A stretch of 64,000 nt of DNA from Entoloma clypeatum (GCA_963565915.1 OY751488.1:5239073-5303072); one strand, 5' to 3'. Shown: positions 1 to 10,872, numbered from the stretch's first letter. Translations and numbers: made by a program. Notes: a model not told the origin generated them from the letters alone.

Positions 1-2938
1 GTTAACAAAGTTTCGTGAGAACACTTCTGTTTCCTGATGCGATCGTTTGGCTTGTCCATCCGTCTGTGGATGGTATGCGGTGGACAGATTCCTTTTGATC
101 CCTAACATGCGGCAAAGTATCTCCATGAACTTCGCGGCGAACTGTGGTCCTCTGTCACTGATGATTTTCTTGGGGATTCCATGGAGCTTCCATATCTGAT
201 CCCGATAGATCTTGGCTAATCCTTCAGCCGATAATTCCACGGTTGTCGGAATGAGATGAAGCATCTTTGAATGTCTATCCGTGATGACCAGGATCGCATT
301 CTTTCCATCAGACTCTGGTATCGGTCCCACGACGTCAATCCCTATGTCTTCCCATGGATGACTTGGCGCGGCGTTAGGGTGTAGAGGGGCGTGTCTCCTT
401 TGGCGGCTGATCTTGTTACGTTGACAGGTGTCACACCCTTTCACATACTTCTTTACATCATGTAGGATGGTGGGCCACCAGTAGATGCGAGTGAGGAGTT
501 CATGTGTTCGATATTGTCCTGGATGTCCTGCCACTGGTGCGTCGTGCGCTTCAAACATCAGTTCTTGGCGCAATTGTGGGTCTGGTGGAACATAGACTCA
601 TTCTCCTGCGTAGGTGATGCCATTTTCCTGCTGGTACCAGTGAGGATTCTTCTTCAGACCCTGGGCTACTTCTGTCTCCATGCGATTCGAGGCCTTGATG
701 CGTGCGATCCATGGGTTTTCGATGGTTGTGATGTTTCCGATTTTGATGGAATCAGATGTTTCACCCCCTTCAAAGAATTGTTCCTCCGTGAACATCTCCA
801 TTTGTATCACATCTTCTGATTCCAACCGTTTCAAAAATAGCCCCTCCTTGAGCATTTGGTCGCTGTCCTGCGGCTCGAGTTCCGTCTCATACCAGGGTAA
901 ATGTGACAGGATGTCTGCTTTCGCGTTTGTCTTCCCAGGTACATGTCGCAGTTCGAAGTCATAGTCTTGTAACTTCATCTTCCAGCGCCTCTGTCGTTGG
1001 TTTAGGTCCTGAGGACGCCGGAAATACTCCAGGTTTTTGTGATCGGTTAAGATCTCAAAACGTTCCTTGGCTTCAAGTAGATAATGTCGCCAGTCCTTCA
1101 GTGCTTCCATGACTGCCAAGAGTTCCTTGTCATATATCTCGTAATTCTGTTCGGCCGCGGACATGGTCCGCGACAAGAACGCGATAGGATGCCACTTGTC
1201 GTCTTGTTTCTGTGAAAGTACCGCTCCAATCGCATAACCCGATGCATCGGTTTCGACTCTGAACTGTCCGTCCGGTTTGGGCAATGCCAAGACTGGTGCT
1301 GTCGTGATTGCCCGTATGAGACCTTCAAATGCTTCTTGCGCCGCTGGTCCCCATGTGAATGCTGTATTCCCCATAAGTGTTGTAAGTGGCTTTGCGATGT
1401 TTGAGTATCCTTCAATGAAGCGTCGATAAAAATTGGCAAATCCCAGGAACCTCTGGACTTCCTTTTTTGATGTGGGTACTCGCCAGTTCCGGATTGTGTC
1501 CACCTTTTTGGTTTCCATCTCAACACGTCCTTCTCCAACGACGTATCCCAATATGGGGCATTTTGTTACTTCCCAAAGACACTTCTTCTCCTTTAGGAAC
1601 AGGTCATTGTCTGACAGAATCTGCAAGATCTCTTCGGTGTTCCGGGCGAGTTCTTCCTTGGTTTTACCAATAACCACTATGTCATCCATGTAAATCACAC
1701 AGATGCGCCGATGGATCTGATCCCTGAATAGGCTGGCCATCATCCGCGAGAACGTTCCCGGGGAGTTGCAGAGACCAAAAAACATGACCAATGGTTCAAA
1801 CAATCCTCGGCTGATCAGGAAGGCGGCTTTCCATTTGTCACCCTTCTTGATCCGCACGTTATTGTATCCCCACATGATGTCCATTTTGTTGAAGTAGACT
1901 GCGTCCTTCAATACATCCAAGAGGTCGTTGATGCGTGGGAGTGGGAATTTGTCCTTAACCATGAATTTATTGACCGTGCGATAATCCTGTACCAATTGTT
2001 TGGAACCGTCTTTCTTGTTAATGAAGAAGCAGGGTGATGCATAAGGGGATTTGGACGGTCGGATCTTTCCGGTTGCCAGGCCTTCATCGATGAATTCGTC
2101 CAGTTCTTCTTGCTCCTTTTGGGTCATAGGATACGTGTTTCCTCCTAGCTCCTTTGGCGCGTCCGGTGTAAGTTCGATGCCGTGGTCCCATTCTCTTTTC
2201 TTTGGGATCTTGTCAAAGTTTTCTTTTTCAAAGAGATGGGCAAAACGTTCAACGTATGAGGGTCGTTTGGTTGTGGGAGGTGGTGTGGGAGTAACTGCTT
2301 CCAATATGGGGTCTCCGGGCTTCCATTTCTGATCCGATTTCTTGGGCGCGTCCTTGTCTCGTACTTCCACCATGCGAACCCAATGTTTGCGACCATTAAG
2401 GTTAACCCTGAAATCCGAGTGTTTGGTTTGACATGTTGATGGGCACCGGTTGAATGTTACAGCGCCGGTCGTCCAATTGATTGTGGGATTGTGGTGCACC
2501 AACCAGTCATGTCCCAAAAGCATGTCCGTTCTCCCAATGTCCAATACCATTGCTTCCATGGTTTCCTGGTGTGTTCCTAAGTCCAGCTTGACTTCGGCAA
2601 GTTTTTCTGCTTTCTGTTGTCGGTTCGGCGATCCATCCGCATTTAGGATTGATATGGGCTTTATTCCACATGTGGGAAGGTTCTGTTCACGTACTATTCT
2701 GGGATGGATACATGTGCGTTCACATCCGCTATCAACCTCGGGTCGAATGGCCTTTGGTCCTCGTCGTGTTTTGATCTGAGCTTGCAGCTTGATCTCTCGT
2801 CGTTTCGGAGGTTTATCTCCCTTGACAATCTTAGTTGACGCAACGGCTCGCTTTGCAGGGATAACATAAGTTATATTGTCTGTAGCTGCACCAGGCAAGC
2901 GAGTTCGTTTAATGGATAAGGGTCGCGACTTGGCGTCG
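1..2938 (-). pseudogene. pol of copy A (protease, RT, RNase H, partial integrase)
   Basis: Polyprotein read from about 2938 down to the window edge. Order: aspartic protease (DSGC motif and LLGHDWL flap), RT with YMDD, RNase H, then integrase with an HHCC zinc domain and Asp residues in GIDVVG and SDRGPQF. The frame is broken once, near 600, by TGA where copy B reads CGA (Arg). In the final catalytic motif, TDGQ is followed by A-K-R instead of the usual T-E-R; the Lys codon is at 46-48, so the DDE glutamate is lost. The same change is in copy B. Expression would need a -1 shift from gag. The C-terminal chromodomain seen in B lies outside the window. Confidence 0.9.
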
Positions 2939-2964
2939 TTTAATCGGACCCTTCAGGAAAATCC
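2918..2964 (-). promoter_or_regulatory. -1 frameshift signal at gag/pol overlap, copy A
   Basis: Reading the minus strand, GGATTTT (2964 to 2958) is in register as G GAT TTT of gag. Four nucleotides later a 7 bp stem can form: AAGGGTC (2953-2947) with GACCCTT (2924-2918), loop about 22 nt. Pol is in the -1 frame here. GGAUUUU is a known -1 heptamer in dianthoviruses; its function here is inferred. Confidence 0.65.
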
Positions 2965-4590
2965 TTCTCATCGGTCTCTATGGTGATGGTTTCATCATCA
3001 TCGGTATCTCCATCAGACACCTTCCTAATCTTTCCAGAGTTCTTCTTCGGCTTGCGGCAGTTGCGCGCGATATGTCCTTCTTGGTCGCAGTTGAAACACT
3101 TACGACCATCTTTCTTCTTTGGGGCTTTGCAGTCTTTGGCAAGGTGACCAAAGCGCTGACAGTTGTAGCAACGGGCTACTCCTGCTTTGTCGATCTCCAT
3201 GGCTTTGCCTTGACCACCATAAGTGGTGCCCAATCCAGTGCGTGTGTCGCCACCCCCTCGGATGACTAATGCATGTCCTCCATCTGTCGTCCCTTGTTTC
3301 GGATCTCCTTTGCGTAATCAGTGTATGTCTTGCCATCGCTAGCCACTTGTTCAGAAATTCTGCGGTTGACGTTCTTTTCCAGGATGTATTTCCCAGTTTC
3401 TTCGCCAAGGTTTGACAGCTTCAAGAGCTCTTCAAATTCGTCCAAGAATTCGTCGATGGTGCGTTTCTCCTGTTTCAGGACTTTGAGTCTCGCCTTGGCC
3501 GCTGCCGACTTGTTGGCAATAGAGAATCATGTAGCGATGTCGTCTGAGAATCCTAACCAGGTGATGTTCTCGCCATCGGTGGCAAGATCGTCTAACTTGT
3601 TGCTGGCCCAGTGTTTACCGGACCCTTCCATCATGCGGGATAACACCGCCAGGATCTTCTGATCGTCGGACAGGCCCTTCTGGAACCTGATGTATAGTTT
3701 GGTGGCTTTCCACCACTCGTCAAAGGTGTGTCTGTCTTTGAACATCCCAGGATCTTTGATGATCTTGGATGTATCCATCGTTTGCACTGTCGGTGCTTCT
3801 GCCATGTCTAGAACCTGCGGAGTAGGAGAGGTGTCGGGTTGTTGGGATGAAGATGGGGTTCGGGATACAGGTAGGGGTTGAAAATTAGTCCCTGTTCTAG
3901 GCGTCTGTTCGATATCTGACTGCGCGGAGTCAAAAGTAAATTCGTCAGGGGACTCGTCGGCGGAATCGGTGGCAAAATGTTCGGGGTATTTCCTCTGTAG
4001 ATCTCCAAGGAATCTCTGTTCCTGCGCGTCTGTTGGTCGCGAGAAGGGGTCAAGTCTCTCGTTTCGTGCCCAACGGTTGTACTCGGTCTGTTGCTCGTCG
4101 GTGGTGAAGTGGGCGTAGATCTGCTGCTTCGAGTAAGACGTGGTGATGCGGCTCTGGGACGTCTCGATGTGAGCATCCTAATCAATCTTCTGATAATGGT
4201 TGTCTGGACACCGATAAACTCTCTGATCTCTGTGATCCGACCTGTCTGAGGTCCTTCTTGAACGCGAAAGCTTTCGAGTTTGTTCTGTCGGGCGTTGTAA
4301 CGCACGATCTGGTGTTGCCGAGCAAGATGGATGCTCTCTGCTATCTCGCCGTGGGGGCGATGCTCGTCGTTGTCTAGTTCTTCGTCAAGCACCTGCTGTA
4401 GGATGCGACGGATCTCCGATTCGATGTACTGCTGGATAAGCGTAAAATCGATACTGTCTCGAGGACTTAGCTCCTCCTGTCGGGCTTCTGGCGTGCTGAA
4501 TGGGTTACTGGTGAAGTCTTCAAAGAAGCGCGACGTCTTGACTCGTCTGGTAGTTGCTCTCTTCGCTCTGGGCGAACCTAACGAGATTTA
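2940..4590 (-). pseudogene. gag of copy A with two zinc knuckles
   Basis: Capsid/nucleocapsid gene. Two CX2CX4HX4C knuckles (CYNCQRFGHLAKDC and CFNCDQEGHIARNC) lie near the C terminus, followed by an acidic tail ending in EKDFPEGSD. A convincing ATG is at 3805 (MAEAPTVQ). Coding-like sequence extends upstream to about 4575 but lacks a clear ATG and is broken by a frame change near 4190. Further stops are TGA near 3528 and TAG near 3270. Copy B carries the same lesions, so they predate the split of the two copies or tolerate mobilisation in trans. The gag stop is at 2940-2942, overlapping pol in the -1 frame. Confidence 0.82.
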
Positions 4591-4680
4591 GCAACTTGTT
4601 ATGCGTAACAAACCATTCCAAGGTTCGGGCAGAGTATGCAGGAAGATGGAAAGGCGAAGAGCAATGTGATTGCTAAATCT
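4584..4680 (-). promoter_or_regulatory. self-priming pair and TATA-based start, copy A
   Basis: Two bases inside the 5' LTR edge the minus strand reads TTGCTAAATCT (4594-4584). Its exact 11 nt complement, AGATTTAGCAA, lies in the LTR at 4680-4670. TATATAAA begins 35 nt upstream of that A, so transcription should begin near 4680 and the transcript 5' end could fold onto the primer site, as known for Tf1 and sushi. No TGG-type tRNA site is seen. Confidence 0.7.
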
Positions 4681-4966
4681 AAGGAATGTAGCTATGGTAC
4701 ATGAGGTTTATATAGTACTGACTATGAGCGGTAGCGAATGAGTCAGTAACTGCGGAAGGCAGTGCGCATGAGTAAGGCGACTGCGGAAGGCTATGTACTA
4801 ATGAGTAAGCTGACTGCGGAATGAGTCAGACAGCTGCGGAAAGCGAGTCAGCGCGGGAGCGAAGTATACTAAAGGAAATAAAGTATAATACGATATGTGT
4901 AAGCGGGGGCCGATGAGTAAAAGTGAAAAAGTAAGTGTATATGTCCGTAGTCGTTAGTCCGTAACA
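4597..4966 (-). repeat. 5' LTR of copy A (370 bp)
   Basis: On the plus strand it begins TGTTATGCGTAACA and ends GTCCGTAACA. It matches the 5' LTR of copy B (54979-55348) in length and nearly all bases. Internal repeats of ACTGCGGAAGGC lie at about 4750-4850. The TATA box on the minus strand is near 4714. Confidence 0.93.
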
Positions 4967-7513
4967 ATGGAAAGTGTGTACTAAGATGTGAACCTCATTT
5001 TCCCGGGTCGACTATATACTGGGTAAATACACGCATTGAACAAATCACGCAGCTAAATCCTAGAAATATCGATGTCTATAAAGCTGATTACAGCATCTGG
5101 CATCAGCAGTTTGCACACCCTGGTAAAGATGTCCTGAAAAAGGCACCCGACGCATGTGATGGATTCCCAAGGGACGTCCAATTTCCCTTTAAGGATAAGC
5201 CATGCTGTCCCTGCGCAGAAGCGAAGTTGAGGCTGAAAGGCTTCCCTCCTTCATCTTCATGTGCTTCCAGACCCTTTGAGTTGCTCCATTCAGACCTCAA
5301 AGAGTTTCCAATCACCTCCTATCACAAATTTAAATACTATGTCAGCTTTTTGGATGACTATTCTGGGCATGCTTGGATGGTATTGTTGAAACTCAAATCT
5401 GATACCTCTGATGCATTCAAAAAGTGGACAACACTTATGAAAACCCAGTCTAATGCTCAATTTTGCCAATGGCGTTTTGATGGAGGGGGAGAGTTCAAAA
5501 AGGAAACTGGGGTAGTAAAATACCTCGAGGATCTTGGAATTGCTGTGGAAATTTCAGCTCCTAATACACCCCAACAAAACGGTTGAGCCGAAAGGATTAA
5601 CCGCACCATTGTAGAGAAAGCACAGGCGATGTGATTTGCTGCCTGCTTACCACAATCATGGTGGGAGTTTTGCGTTTTACACGCCATGCATGTCTATAAT
5701 CGCACACCAATTAAACGACTTTATTGGAAAACACCTTTTGAATTTCTAAAAGGGGAAAAACCGGATGTATCTAATCTCTGTGTTTTAGGCTGCGCTGCCA
5801 ATGTTTATATTCCTGAAGAACACCGTGTGAATAAATTAAATCCATGTGCAGAGCTTATGACCTTTATGGGTTTTAAACCAGGAATGAAAGCATATCAGTT
5901 TATGACTGATGAAAACAGTATCTTTATTGGCACTACCGCGGTATTCGATGAAACACTCTTTCTGAGGTTTCCGGATACCAAAGTGCCACAACACACACCC
6001 ATGGGAAATGAGCCTTCCCATGATGAGTCTCAGGATGACGGAAACCCTGATGACAATGTTGATCACCACTTCGGAGACGGAGATGTTCATTATCATTCCC
6101 GCTGGTGTAATCAGCCGAGCGGAGATGAAACCTCTGATCCCCCTTCTGCTCCAAATGGAAACCAGCGCGACAGCGCTGATGTACCACCTTCAAATCAGGA
6201 TGATCCTGAGGTCCAGAACCAGCCAGCGAATCCTCCGCCTGCTGATGTCCCTCAACCACGAAGGAATGCTAACCTGCCTTGATGGGAAGGCAACATCTAC
6301 GGGGAGCAACGGCACCCCACGCAACAACAATGCGACATCAATCACACACACTCTTGGTGTGAAGCCGTGAATTGAGAGAAACAGCAGCGTGAGCCTTCCC
6401 GGCTCCGCAATGTTCCCCGATCACAACAGGAAGAAGCAGAACCTAGTGGATCTTCTGGTACTCCTCCCGATGACCCCAAAGATCCTGAAGACAAACCTTT
6501 GGAAGATACGGATGCAGAGAGCTTACTGCGCGAGATGATGAATGATGTGGAGCTAGGTCCAAAAGCATTTAACTTGTACCTAGAACGATTAGTTCGGAAA
6601 CGAGGGGGAGACACGAAACAGATCGCTGAGTTGAACACGCTACTTGCATCAGCCGTTCCTCACTCTGAATCTAATCTCTCACAGTTCCGTGATATCCGGG
6701 AGATGAAGTTTCGCGACATTGCAAAAATGCTGAAAAGCCTCCAGGATGAGTGGTTGGATGCATGCCGTAAGGAACTTGATAGCATCAAGCGGTGTGATGT
6801 CTATGATCTAACACCTTTACCGACCGGACGGAAGGCCATTGGATCACGATGGGTCTTCAGCATAAAGACCAATGGCTGTAAAAAGGCTCGGCTTGTTGCA
6901 CAAGGGTTCTCGCAAATGGAGGGAATCAATTTCGACAAGGTATTCTCTCCTGTAGTTCGATTTGAGACAGTACGTCTCATGCTCGCTACTGCCATGCTTG
7001 AGAGTTGGGTGATTCTCATGCTAGACGTTACATGCCTACACGGATTCTGACTGGGCATCCGACGAAATAAAGTGTCGAAGCTCCACCGGCTTTTTCCTGA
7101 AGCTTGCAGGTGCTTCTGTAGGCTGGACTTGTCATCTACAAAAAACCATTGCTCACTCATCTACTGAAGCAGAGTACATGGCGATGTCCGATTGTGGCCG
7201 CCAAGTAAAATGGGTAATCCAGCTCTTCCAGGAGATTGGCTTCCTAATGCGGAATGTTCCGATCTATGCCAACAATCATGGCTTGATCTTTATTGGGAAC
7301 AACCCTGTACAGGAACACTGTACTAAGCATATCGATTTTAAATATCACGTCATCTGAGAATACATCTCTTGTGGATTGATCACTGTAGAGTACATTGAAG
7401 GCACATCCAATCCCGCGGATATGCTAACTAAAAATCTTAGTCAGGAACTCTTTGAAAGATGTCGCCAACATTTAGGCTTGATGTTTTCATACATAATCCG
7501 ATGTATACACATC
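4967..7513 (+). pseudogene. copia pol polyprotein, decayed
   Basis: The fragment is open from about 5005. It shows the pre-integrase zinc domain (HQQFAH through CPCAEAK, about 5125-5225) and the integrase core (LHSDLKEFP, FLDDYSGHAW, SAPNTPQQNG). A stop at 5584-5586 falls just before AERINRT. A linker rich in Asp/Pro/Asn follows, then the RT N-terminus (WLDACRKELDSIKRCDVYDL, then GSRWVFSIK). The RT core including its catalytic YVDD is deleted: the frame stops at 7050, and the next recognisable sequence is C-terminal RNase H (HSSTEAEYMAMS, then the HCTKHIDFKYH region) up to about 7510. Several stops and frame changes make it non-functional. Confidence 0.85.
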
Positions 7514-7522
7514 AAGGGGAAG

Positions 7523-7815
7523 TGTTGAATGAGTTCTGCTTCTATTAGACGCGCGATGTGCTCAACCCCATGACATACAAATAGTGTACAAATCAGTAGA
7601 CTAGTATATAAGACTGTTCTTATTCTCTGTGGGATATAACACTCTTACCGAGTAACCCCCACCTTGCAAACACCTCTCAAAGGTTAGTAGTAAGGTTCTC
7701 CCTCTATCATAGATACATGATTAGTAGCGCGTAGCGTAGAGAATACTAGGACTGCAAGACGACACATCCACCGTGATTACCTCCAGTGTTGATGTGATCG
7801 TATGCTGTTCTAACA
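7523..7815 (+). repeat. 3' LTR of copia element
   Basis: Begins TGTTGAATGAG directly after the polypurine tract and contains a TATA-like GTATATAAGA near 7600. The right end is placed at GTTCTAACA, where H-family gag homology resumes. The left edge is firm, the right edge is inferred. Confidence 0.6.
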
Positions 7816-8624
7816 TGTCGGAGGGAGTTTTCATCCCAGTCAGTCTTGGTAGCAAGACGTTGGAATTCAACCTTGTACTTCAATATCTTTTGATTTTCCT
7901 TCATCCGTAGGTTGTCCAACTGTTCTTCAGCTTCACCCTGAGGGTCAATGGTACCAAACTCGGAGCGGAGAAGTCGGACAAAGTCGGGGAAAGAACCCCA
8001 CCAATTGGGTTCATTATTGTCAAGAATGAAGGGTTCAAAAAATTTGAGTGCTGTGCCTCGGAAGTAAGACATGGCAAAGTTGACTTTGGAATGTTCTGAG
8101 TCGAAGTTGTCGTTGTTGGAGAAGTAAAGTTTGCATTGTAAAATGAATGTGGAGAGTTTGCGCGGATCGGATCCATCAAAGGTATCCGGTTCGTTGGTAT
8201 ATGACTTTTTATTCTTTGTGTCACGACATTTCAACTCTTTGGTCATGAGCAGAATGGCTTCAGCTAGGTTGGGTTCCTGATCTGGATTGGAATTGGAGTT
8301 GTCCAAATCTCCATGTAAACTACCGTTGGAAGGAGGAGATCCTCCTGGAGGTCCGCCAAATAAGCCAGAATTTAGAGGTGTGGAGGGTTATGTTGGTGGG
8401 TTTAGTGGAGGACTGGCAGGAAGTGGTGGGAGCTCAGAGTCGGAAGAAGGCGGAGGAATGGATGGTCCGGGGGTAGGAGCGGATGATGATGCTGTGGCTC
8501 CTCAAGGGGTAATGGTTACATTGCATGTTCCTCGAAGAAAAGCAGAGCGTGGTGTGGATGATGAACGTTCTGCTGCTGCACAAGCAGTCCTAGTTGTTTG
8601 AACTGTATTACGGGTTTGAGACAT
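7816..8624 (-). pseudogene. gag of H-family gypsy, truncated
   Basis: Reads from ATG at 8624 (MSQTRNTVQTT) through a Pro/Ser-rich N-terminus into a retrotransposon capsid domain (EPDTFDGSDPRKLSTFILQC, YFRGTALKFFEPF, FVRLLRSEFG, ILKYKVEFQRLA). Two in-frame stops interrupt it: TGA at 8504-8502 and TAA at 8390-8388. The frame stays open between and after them, so these are point lesions in one gene. Homology ends at SLRH, where the copia LTR begins. Confidence 0.75.
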
Positions 8625-8636
8625 GTGGGTAGAGGT

Positions 8637-9219
8637 TGTTGGGTAAATCAAAGAATGGTGGTAGTTCAAATATACTGTCACATAGCATTTTTCTCAATGT
8701 CGGAAAATGTCGGATGAGTCGGAGTGGAGTAGGGGAGGAGCGGATGCAATAAGCGCGACATTGGCAGAAAGGACCTGGCTTCAACTTGTGCATTGTGCCC
8801 CACTCTTTGACATGGTCCTCAATTTTGGATTGGCAGATGTCAGATGAGTGGATGAGCAGATGAGCAGAGGTGACAGAGAGAATGCTCAAAGGCAAGTAGA
8901 GACGGATGTGAGTGAGGTGTAACATATGATATTTGAACTGAGGTTCTACAACAGGTTTGGTACACTATTTATAGTAGACTAGAATGATCAGCATTACTAT
9001 AAGTGATGTGCAGATATCGGAGTTGACCATCGGAACATTCGGAGTACGGAGAATAGCAAATGAAAAGTGAACAACATATGTCTACTTGTAAGTATGGTTG
9101 AGATGTTACATAGTAGAAGTATAATCAAATATAAATAGAATGTCATCAGAGCGGATGTCGGGTTGGATGAATTGTTGGAGTCGTTGGATAAGTCAAATAT
9201 GAATTGTACGGTTATGACA
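8637..9219 (-). repeat. 5' LTR of H-family remnant
   Basis: Reading minus, it starts TGTCATAACCG and ends TTTACCCAACA, 13 bases before the gag ATG. A TATAAATAG box is followed by a stretch (CCTCAGTTCAAATATC) closely matching the solo LTR at 62581-63334 (CCTCAGTTCGAATATC). The block around GTTGAAGCCAGGTCC is also shared. Ends are placed by comparison, not by a target duplication. Confidence 0.6.
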
Positions 9220-9268
9220 CCAAGGAAGCTTCCAAGGCAGCTTTTTCTCAAGGAGGCAGTAAGAAAGA

Positions 9269-10260
9269 CTACTTAGTACATTGTTTCTTGTTTGATGGAC
9301 CCTCCTCCTTGTACGACTCCTCCTCCAACTCTGCCTTCTCCGACAGCCCTGAAATTGACATGTCAGAGTCATCTGACAGCTCCGGCAATTCCAGCCTCTT
9401 CCTATTCACTATATCCTTTCTGATCCTCTGTGCAATCCTCCTTTCCAGTCTCAACTTGTGTGTCTCCTCCGCCATATCCATGTCTGACTCCGACCCCTCC
9501 TCCGACACCTCCGGCGACTTGGGTTGATACTTGGTGTTCACGAAGTCTTCAACTGCTGTTAGCAGTCGCCTCACCTGCCTCGTCTCCACCAGTATCATCT
9601 TGAGCACACTCAAGACAGTGTCCTCTGACCCGTTTTGCAATGGCATCTCTGATGTCTTTTCTTCCCCTTATTAATCTTCACCATTTTCTTTATCTCCTTC
9701 ACCTCCGATTTTCCCTCTGATGCCCCGATCTCGCACTTCTTCTTGTCTTTAACGCAACCCTTGCAGGACGACTTATTCCTAAAACAAAAAGGTCAAAACA
9801 TAAAAGACAAACCAATGAAAAACTCACTCATCATGTTCGCATTCGATGCCCTTCATAATGCACATTTCGCAGGCACCAAGTCCAACCCTGACTCCCGACC
9901 CCTCTCTGACCGTTGCTGTCACCTCCTCCACCTTCCTCTTCTTTATTGCCCTCTTCTTCTTCTCTGCCTGTGGCACCCCCGACCCCTTGCTCAACATGCC
10001 TTGTGCAGCAGCCGCATCAGCCCTCTTCTGAGCCGCCAGCTCCGATGCCTGATGTATCTCCTCCACTACCTGCACTGCCTCCGCAGACCTCTCTTCCTCT
10101 GCTCTCCGCTCCTTCTCAGCCTTCCTCGCAGCCTCCTCCTCCGCTGCTCACTTCCTTGCCTCCACTTCCACAAGCTTAGCCTGCAGCGCCTCCACCTCCT
10201 TCTAAAAATCGGGTGCCGATATCTTGAAGTTTTTTCAGACGAGTTTTGAAGCGGAAAGAT
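9269..10260 (-). pseudogene. Zn2Cys6-type DNA-binding protein, decayed
   Basis: Reading minus: an Ala/Glu/Lys-rich coiled coil (about 10200-10030; EVEALQAKLVEVEARK, then AAEEEAARKAEKERRAEE), a basic stretch (KKKRAIKKRKVEE), then CEMCIMKGIEC. A 50-odd bp GTGAGT...TTTAG intron (about 9832-9779) joins it to a second cysteine half, CKGCVKDKKKC. Together they give C-X2-C-X6-C-X8-C-X2-C-X6-C, the fungal Zn2Cys6 spacing. An acidic, Ser/Glu-rich C-terminal frame runs 9646-9269. Stops in the coiled-coil part (TAG, and TGA where CGA is likely) and an unresolved frame change before 9646 suggest a pseudogene. Such proteins usually regulate transcription; its role here is unknown. Confidence 0.55.
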
Positions 10261-10387
10261 AATGGGGGGAACAAGCAGAACTAACCACTCAGAGGGTATT
10301 TCAACCAACGCATCACATGACACAGTTCACACGCATCAACCACCTAGGTCCTTAGGCCTCATGGGTTCAGCCCTAAGGGGAAAATAC

Positions 10388-10872
10388 TGTTACAGTCCGA
10401 TCAGCTCCAACAATTTCCGACCAATTCTGACACCTCCGACACCTCCAACATTTTGACTAATACTTGTTATGCACACTTACTGTTATGAATCTTGTTACTA
10501 TGTACATTACTTACATCTGACCATTTTACTTATGTTAAGCATCTCTGACAGCCACTCATTATCTGACTCCGATGAAGCCACATGTCCTCCAACATAGTAT
10601 TTAAACTTATGTAGAATTGTGTAATAGCTTCAGTTTGAATATCAACTTAGATTTGACATCACACCTCCCATCCTCTTTCCTACTCTTAACTTGAGTCCAA
10701 CCTCTGACCCTCTGATCCTCTGATCCTCTGAATTAAGGACACCGACATATTAGCAAGGGCGCAACACACAAGTTGAAGCCAAGTCCTTGCCCCTACGTTG
10801 CACGCGCTCCGACCCTCCGACCTCCGATGCATCTGACGTAGCTCCGACATTTTTATCGATCAGTTCTTAACA
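10388..10872 (+). repeat. H-family LTR, probably solo
   Basis: Begins TGTTACAGTCCGATCAG and ends GTTCTTAACA. It shares with 62581-63334 the CTCCGA-rich start, a TATTTAA box followed by a GAATATCAAC block, and the GCGCAACACACAAGTTGAAG block. No target duplication is evident (AATAC versus GAATG), so it may be an old or rearranged copy. Confidence 0.6.

Larger units (their letters stand above)
1..4966 (-). mobile_element. Ty3/gypsy chromovirus copy A, cut by window start
   Basis: Minus-strand LTR retrotransposon: 5' LTR at 4597-4966, then gag and pol running toward the left window edge; the rest lies outside. It is collinear with copy B at an offset of 50382 and about 99% alike over gag and most of pol. 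It sits inside a copia element that resumes at 4967. Its target duplication should be ATGGA (4967-4971), but the other side is not visible. Gag is disrupted and the integrase lacks its catalytic Glu, so the copy is defective. Confidence 0.93.
4967..7815 (+). mobile_element. Ty1/copia retrotransposon, 3' part
   Basis: Plus-strand copia element whose 5' portion lies beyond gypsy copy A, to the left of the window. Domain order (zinc-binding pre-integrase, integrase, RT, RNase H) is copia-specific. It ends with a polypurine tract, AAGGGGAAG (7514-7522), and a 3' LTR. Its right edge interrupts the H-family gag at 7816. Confidence 0.88.
7816..9219 (-). mobile_element. H-family gypsy remnant (5' LTR and gag start)
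   Basis: Minus-strand element consisting of a 5' LTR (8637-9219) and the first about 270 codons of gag, cut by the copia insertion at 7816. The LTR is related to those at 10388-10872 and 62581-63334. The rest of the element would lie beyond the left window edge. Confidence 0.7.

Noticed and set aside
598..3408. Many open frames of 60-190 codons on the strand opposite, or in other frames of, gag-pol of A, B, G and G'
   Set aside because: They mirror the true frames, carry no recognisable domains or introns, and recur only because the elements recur.
8287..8601. Gly-rich plus-strand frame of 104 codons
   Set aside because: Antisense of the Pro/Ser-rich N-terminus of H gag, which reads in frame with the capsid domain.
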